Shown one piece after another: positions 22,131-64,000 of a DNA stretch of 64,000 nucleotides. Below the pieces are notes generated by a model, which was not told the origin of the DNA, ran no database searches, and saw only the letters and a program-made list of their open reading frames with translations. Position 1 is the first letter of the stretch; each line of letters starts with the position of its first letter. Source of the stretch: Owenia fusiformis (lineage: Eukaryota > Annelida > Polychaeta > Sabellida > Oweniidae); contig CAIIXF020000009.1 of assembly GCA_903813345.2 (NCBI GenBank), forward strand, positions 3,348,001 through 3,412,000, given 5' to 3'. The position numbers were made by a program, and so were the translations under genes.

Positions 22131-23504
22131 ATAATCGTTTGATTTTCACCATTCTTAACATGGAGTGACTTTGTGGCCAAATTTTGAAATATAAATCCCC
22201 CTGGGATTTTTTTAAAAATACCACCCTGGGAAAATACTTGCTGTATGTTTAGCGAACCTTCCTCTGGGCTACGGGCTTGAAGCAACAGCACGATTTATTC
22301 CACAGGTTTACACATGTACTAAATATAACTATTAATCACCTTCTCCCAAATGATGGTAGTGACCCGTATCATGTCCGATTATAACATTCATTTTTAGTGT
22401 AATACAAATCAAACTAGAATATACCCATGGTATTGTATTATACTGTTGGAAATTTCGAAAGACTTTAGAGTCTTAAAAGACTTTTGTTTTGATGAGTCCG
22501 GGCCTTCGTTAAACGAACCTTATTATGTTTGTTTAAGCCAATATTAAGACTCATTTATTGTGAGCATTTCTGTAGTTTTTGAAAACTTGTAAGTCCACAT
22601 AATTGAAGTGGTTAAGTAACATGTGTAAAATAAGATAATAATTATTTAACGATCCGTCTATTTCTTTGAACTGTTTTTACAACTGCGGATCACCATGATT
22701 ACGGTTGATTCTTAGGAATTGTTTTAGAATTTATGAAATACAATATTTACTTCCGTATAGCCACGTTTAGGCCTTAGTTTAGGCAACATTATTTTCAAAC
22801 AAACGGGCCTTATATTGCCGAAAAGACCTGTGCAAAAGTGTTTCAAGAGCCTAAAAGAAGACCGTTTTCCAGAGTATGTCCTAACCCCCTTGCCAATGTC
22901 TAAGTCCGCCCCTGTGAACTACCTTGATAATGTCCCCTTGTCACCCCCCCCCCCTCCAGTTCAACCAATTATTTAAACCATGCTGCCTATATTAACATTA
23001 CCATATAATCAAAACTGGTATCCGTTTGAGTTTTCTAACCCTGCTATGAAGGATGTAACAAAAGTATCTAGAATGGTATATTACACTTTTTTCTGAATGT
23101 TGATATCCAAAAAAACATATCTTTGGTTTATCAACACATACCGGACACAATATAACGAGTATACACATAGCAACATAGATAAGAGAATTGGGGAAAATTA
23201 CAATCCCTTTGATCAAATTATTAAGATTTAATCTCCGGCTGAGGTGTAATCGAAGTGTTGATACACATAATTAGCAATTAGAAATGCTTTAATGATTTAG
23301 TTAGATTAAAGTTTTCAATTGCCTTTGAAACAACATCTTATATCAAAAGAATGGATATTGAGAGTATGGATGTATTCATATTCATATCAAACATTCATAT
23401 ATATTTTACAGTGGAATTCCTTCAATAAATGCAACATATTTACCAATTTGGATTTCCTGCATAATGATAAAATGTTAATGATATCATTTTTGATAAAACC
23501 CCAG

Positions 23505-23600
23505 GGCCGTAGCCAGCTTTCAGTCGGGAGGAGGGGGGGGGGGGCTGTAATCGCCAAAATATTTGCGGTTTTCAGTCGTGACATAAGGGACATAAGGGAG
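23505..23600. repeat. G-rich dispersed repeat (GTAGCCAGCTTTCAGTC family)
   Basis: GGGCCGTAGCCAGCTTTCAG, a run of G, then ATCGCCAAAATATTT and TTTTCAGTCG. Related copies are at 24510-24650, 42448-42725 and 49993-50210. All share GTAGCCAGCTTTCAGTC, a variable G tract and TGCGATCGCC. No coding potential. Confidence 0.85.
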
Positions 23601-24298
23601 GCAAAAAAGATTTGTTTTGAATGTTTACAAAAATGATGCAAGCTTCAAACTAAAAATCATTTTAACGCTCTTTTCTTCATCTACCTAATGTTTGTATTTT
23701 ATTGCTTGTGGGGAGGATGTGCGAACCCCTCGCTGCCCTTGTTACGCTTATAAACCCAATTAGAATTCCCAAGGAATCAACTTTATTAAGTATATGTGCA
23801 TATGTGAAAATTAGCTTGCATGTAGAAATTGCATTGTATGCAAACCTTCCCCCGACCGACCCAGTTATAATTATGGCTTTTGAATAATGTCTGCCCTTGA
23901 TGCATGCATCGGTTAATAAGTGGTGCTAAGAATATTGTTGTAGGCCCTGGTGAAGGGAAATGTCATGAAGATTTGACGTATATCGTGATATAGCCGCGCC
24001 ACCTTTGTCATTATCCTTCCAAACGCAAACGGCAGATAAGAGGGGTTCTGGCGTACCAGAATGTTTGACGTAAGATTAAAAAGGAATGAATGATTGATCA
24101 TTATTAATCTGGTGCTTAATAAGCCACTTACAATATATAATTTTAATTCTAAAATGATACGTGACGTCATAACATGGGCTTTTTCTAGTTGAAAGCCCAT
24201 GGTCACAATAACTAGAAAAGTTGGAGTATGTATGACCGCTAAAATTCATAAATGCAAATATTTTTTTTTGTCTGTGTTTATCATATTAGAATCGTAAC

Positions 24299-24464
24299 AA
24301 AGACCTCGATTTTATGATGTATGTCAGATATATAACCTCAAATTTTATTCTGGCCATTGACAAAGACCTCAATCGCTACGCGATTTCGGTCTTTTGACAA
24401 TGAACAGAATAAATGTTTTGGTCATACTGTATATCACGCCATAAATCATAAAATCTCGGTCTTT
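24299..24464. mobile_element. Palindromic MITE (hairpin element)
   Basis: The whole 166 bp folds on itself. AAAGACCTCGATTTTATGAT pairs with ATCATAAAATCTCGGTCTTT, TATTCTG/CAGAATA pair inside, and the apex is CAATCGCTACGCGATTTCGG. No open frame. Confidence 0.8.
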
Positions 24465-24509
24465 ATTCCTTAAATATAGTTGATATTGTGTCACGTTTGT
24501 TATAACACA

Positions 24510-24650
24510 TAGGTGTAGCCAGGGGGGGGGGTGCGATGGGTGAATGATCGCATCCCCCCCATAACCAATAAAGAAAGAAGAAGAAAGGACCTTTGAATGC
24601 CTTGTACTTGAAACCCCCCCCCCCACTGAAAACCGAATTATTTTGACGAT
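24510..24650. repeat. G-rich dispersed repeat, second copy with inverted C tract
   Basis: GGTGTAGCCAGG, a G tract and TGCGATGGG are followed by ATGATCGCATCCCCCCC and, farther on, a C tract with CACTGAAAACCG. This looks like two family members in opposite orientation. Confidence 0.7.
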
Positions 24651-25245
24651 CGCCCCTGTAACATGTATTCAATTGATACAGCTATAAAATAAAAGAAGAC
24701 ATGACTGTTTTGGCATTTTGAAAATAATACTTTTGTTATCCCATCGAACGAAGTTCGGAGGGATATAGGGAACGCCTCCGTCCGTCCGTCCGTACGTCCG
24801 TCCGTACGTACGTCCGTCCGTCAACATTGGCCGCAAAAATTAAAACTGCTATTCAGATTGAGTCATATCCACATTCATTTTATGCATATCCATAATGCCT
24901 ATTTGACCTATCATCGCCATTTCCCAAGTAGTTATTCAAAAGTACTAGGGTAGTGTGAAGTGTAATCTCGAAGTGCGATTTCCCGACTCAATTATTGTCA
25001 TTACGAAGTCGTTGCAAATATATTTATTGCTTCACATACGTGGGTTGGAATGGTTTTATCTTTTTTTATTAATATGTTTTGAGAGGACGTATATAATTTT
25101 TCATAACAATCAATATTTATTCCTTGACTATTTCTTAGAGGATGTGTATAACTTACAAAATTGCTTCAACTTTCAGTATCACTCATTGATTCAACAATAG
25201 TGCTAGCTTACGTGTTGGAAATACTAACGTTTGCCCGCTTGCAAC

Positions 25246-63474
<38,229 letters not shown>

Positions 63475-63639
63475 TAACATTATAAAATTATAAAATAATA
63501 TTTTAATTCATGGAAATTCAAATCATTATCTAAACAGGGTGACTGAAGTCATTACCAGCATTTTATGTCATGGTACATTTTGTCTGGATATCAGTATAAG
63601 ATAACATAATATATATTTTCCCAAGTGGAACACAATTGA

Positions 63640-63645
63640 AATAAA
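63640..63645 (+). terminator. ABCC1: Poly(A) signal AATAAA of ABCC1
   Basis: First canonical AATAAA after the stop codon (166 bases downstream). A transposon copy begins 80 bases later. Confidence 0.5.
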
Positions 63646-63725
63646 TATTGAAATAGTGGATTATATGTTATTCATCTGAAGGGTTGTATGTTTATTGAAA
63701 TTGTTTCTTGATTTCAAATGTAATC

Positions 63726-64000
63726 TACACTGTTGCTCATAAATATGGAATAGTTTATAGATACGAACTGTTTGATGGAATTTCTACAAAATGATAACAT
63801 TTTGATGAAAATTTGCAATGTGTTCTCATTCCCTCATCAGTTTTGCATATAAAACTGATTGGTATGAAAAGTTAAAACATTTATGGTTGATTAAACTTGT
63901 ATTCACTCAGGTGACCCCATGACCTCATGATATTGGTAAATCGAAAGAGGTGTCCAAATCTTAGTTGTAACCATTGTGCACATTTTATAAAACTTTAATT
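63726..64000 (+). mobile_element. Second copy of the CACTGTTGCTC Tc1/mariner family, cut by the window end
   Basis: TA then CACTGTTGCTCATAAATATG. The following 270 bases match 26249-26520 with about one change in fifteen or fewer, including CTCATCAGTTTTGCATATAA and CAGGTGACCCCATGACCTCA. Only the 5' untranslated part is inside the window. Confidence 0.9.

Larger units (their letters stand above)
19935..25245. other. Intergenic region upstream of the ABC transporter gene, repeats only
   Basis: No gene was found. Listed separately are the CTCACC minisatellite, the GGATTC repeat, the G-rich dispersed repeats and the palindromic MITE. A unit of about 800 bp (23310-24135) is an old copy of 43655-44060. 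At 24735-24830 a compound (GTCC)n/(GTAC) run follows ATCGAACGAAGTTCGGAGGG, itself palindromic (GAACGAAGTTC). 22140-23300 shows nothing I can name. Confidence 0.5.

Overview
The window is an AT-rich, repeat-dense stretch of animal nuclear DNA with spliced genes (GT-AG introns, one GC-AG). There are no bacterial operons. The frequent TAGGCCTA/ACATGTA words, CAGGGTGT mariner ends, piggyBac, L1-like retroposons and the 31-exon ABCC1-type gene suggest a marine invertebrate. Echinoderm-like is my weak guess; mollusc or hemichordate cannot be excluded.

1-1066 has no gene. 1067-14349 is the most interesting part: a complete 13.27-kb DNA transposon (1075-14341) with ~90-bp terminal inverted repeats and a perfect 8-bp target duplication, ATGTATGA. 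It carries (a) on +, a many-exon transposase-like gene (1941-10708) with a SANT/Myb-like DNA-binding domain followed by a region whose residue pattern resembles the RNase H-like core of P-element/THAP9 transposases; and (b) on -, a three-exon gene (14257-11622) for a 312-residue protein with a HIRAN-like domain. Both genes read inward, and the same TIR holds an ATG and a perfect nuclear-receptor DR1 site at each end. The transposase copy is broken by a stop/one-base frameshift near 3483 and an in-frame TAG at 7662. I do not recognise this element as a described family.

14350-25245 is intergenic and made of mobile-element remains: a 420-bp MITE, a tandem-duplicated MITE, a 1.49-kb piggyBac deletion derivative still encoding an intact N-terminal transposase fragment, two tandem-repeat arrays, a palindromic MITE and G-rich dispersed repeats.

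25246-63474 is one gene on +: an ABCC1/MRP1-type multidrug resistance transporter in 31 exons, each checked for splice sites and phase. Encoded in order are TMD0 (exons 1-5), L0 and TMD1 (6-13), NBD1 (14-18), linker (19-20), TMD2 (21-25) and NBD2 (26-31). Two features question its activity: the NBD1 H-loop His is Asn, and exon 22 lacks about 26 bases with a frameshift at a GACGT microhomology. A decayed copy of the last exon lies in intron 30. The introns hold a Tc1/mariner copy, a snap-back mariner that would fold into a ~350-bp hairpin in the transcript, a 3.5-kb foldback element with arrays of YY1-like sites, a PHD-finger transposon-protein remnant, a tRNA-like SINE and two LINE fragments. 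The window ends inside a second copy of the Tc1/mariner family (63728 onward).
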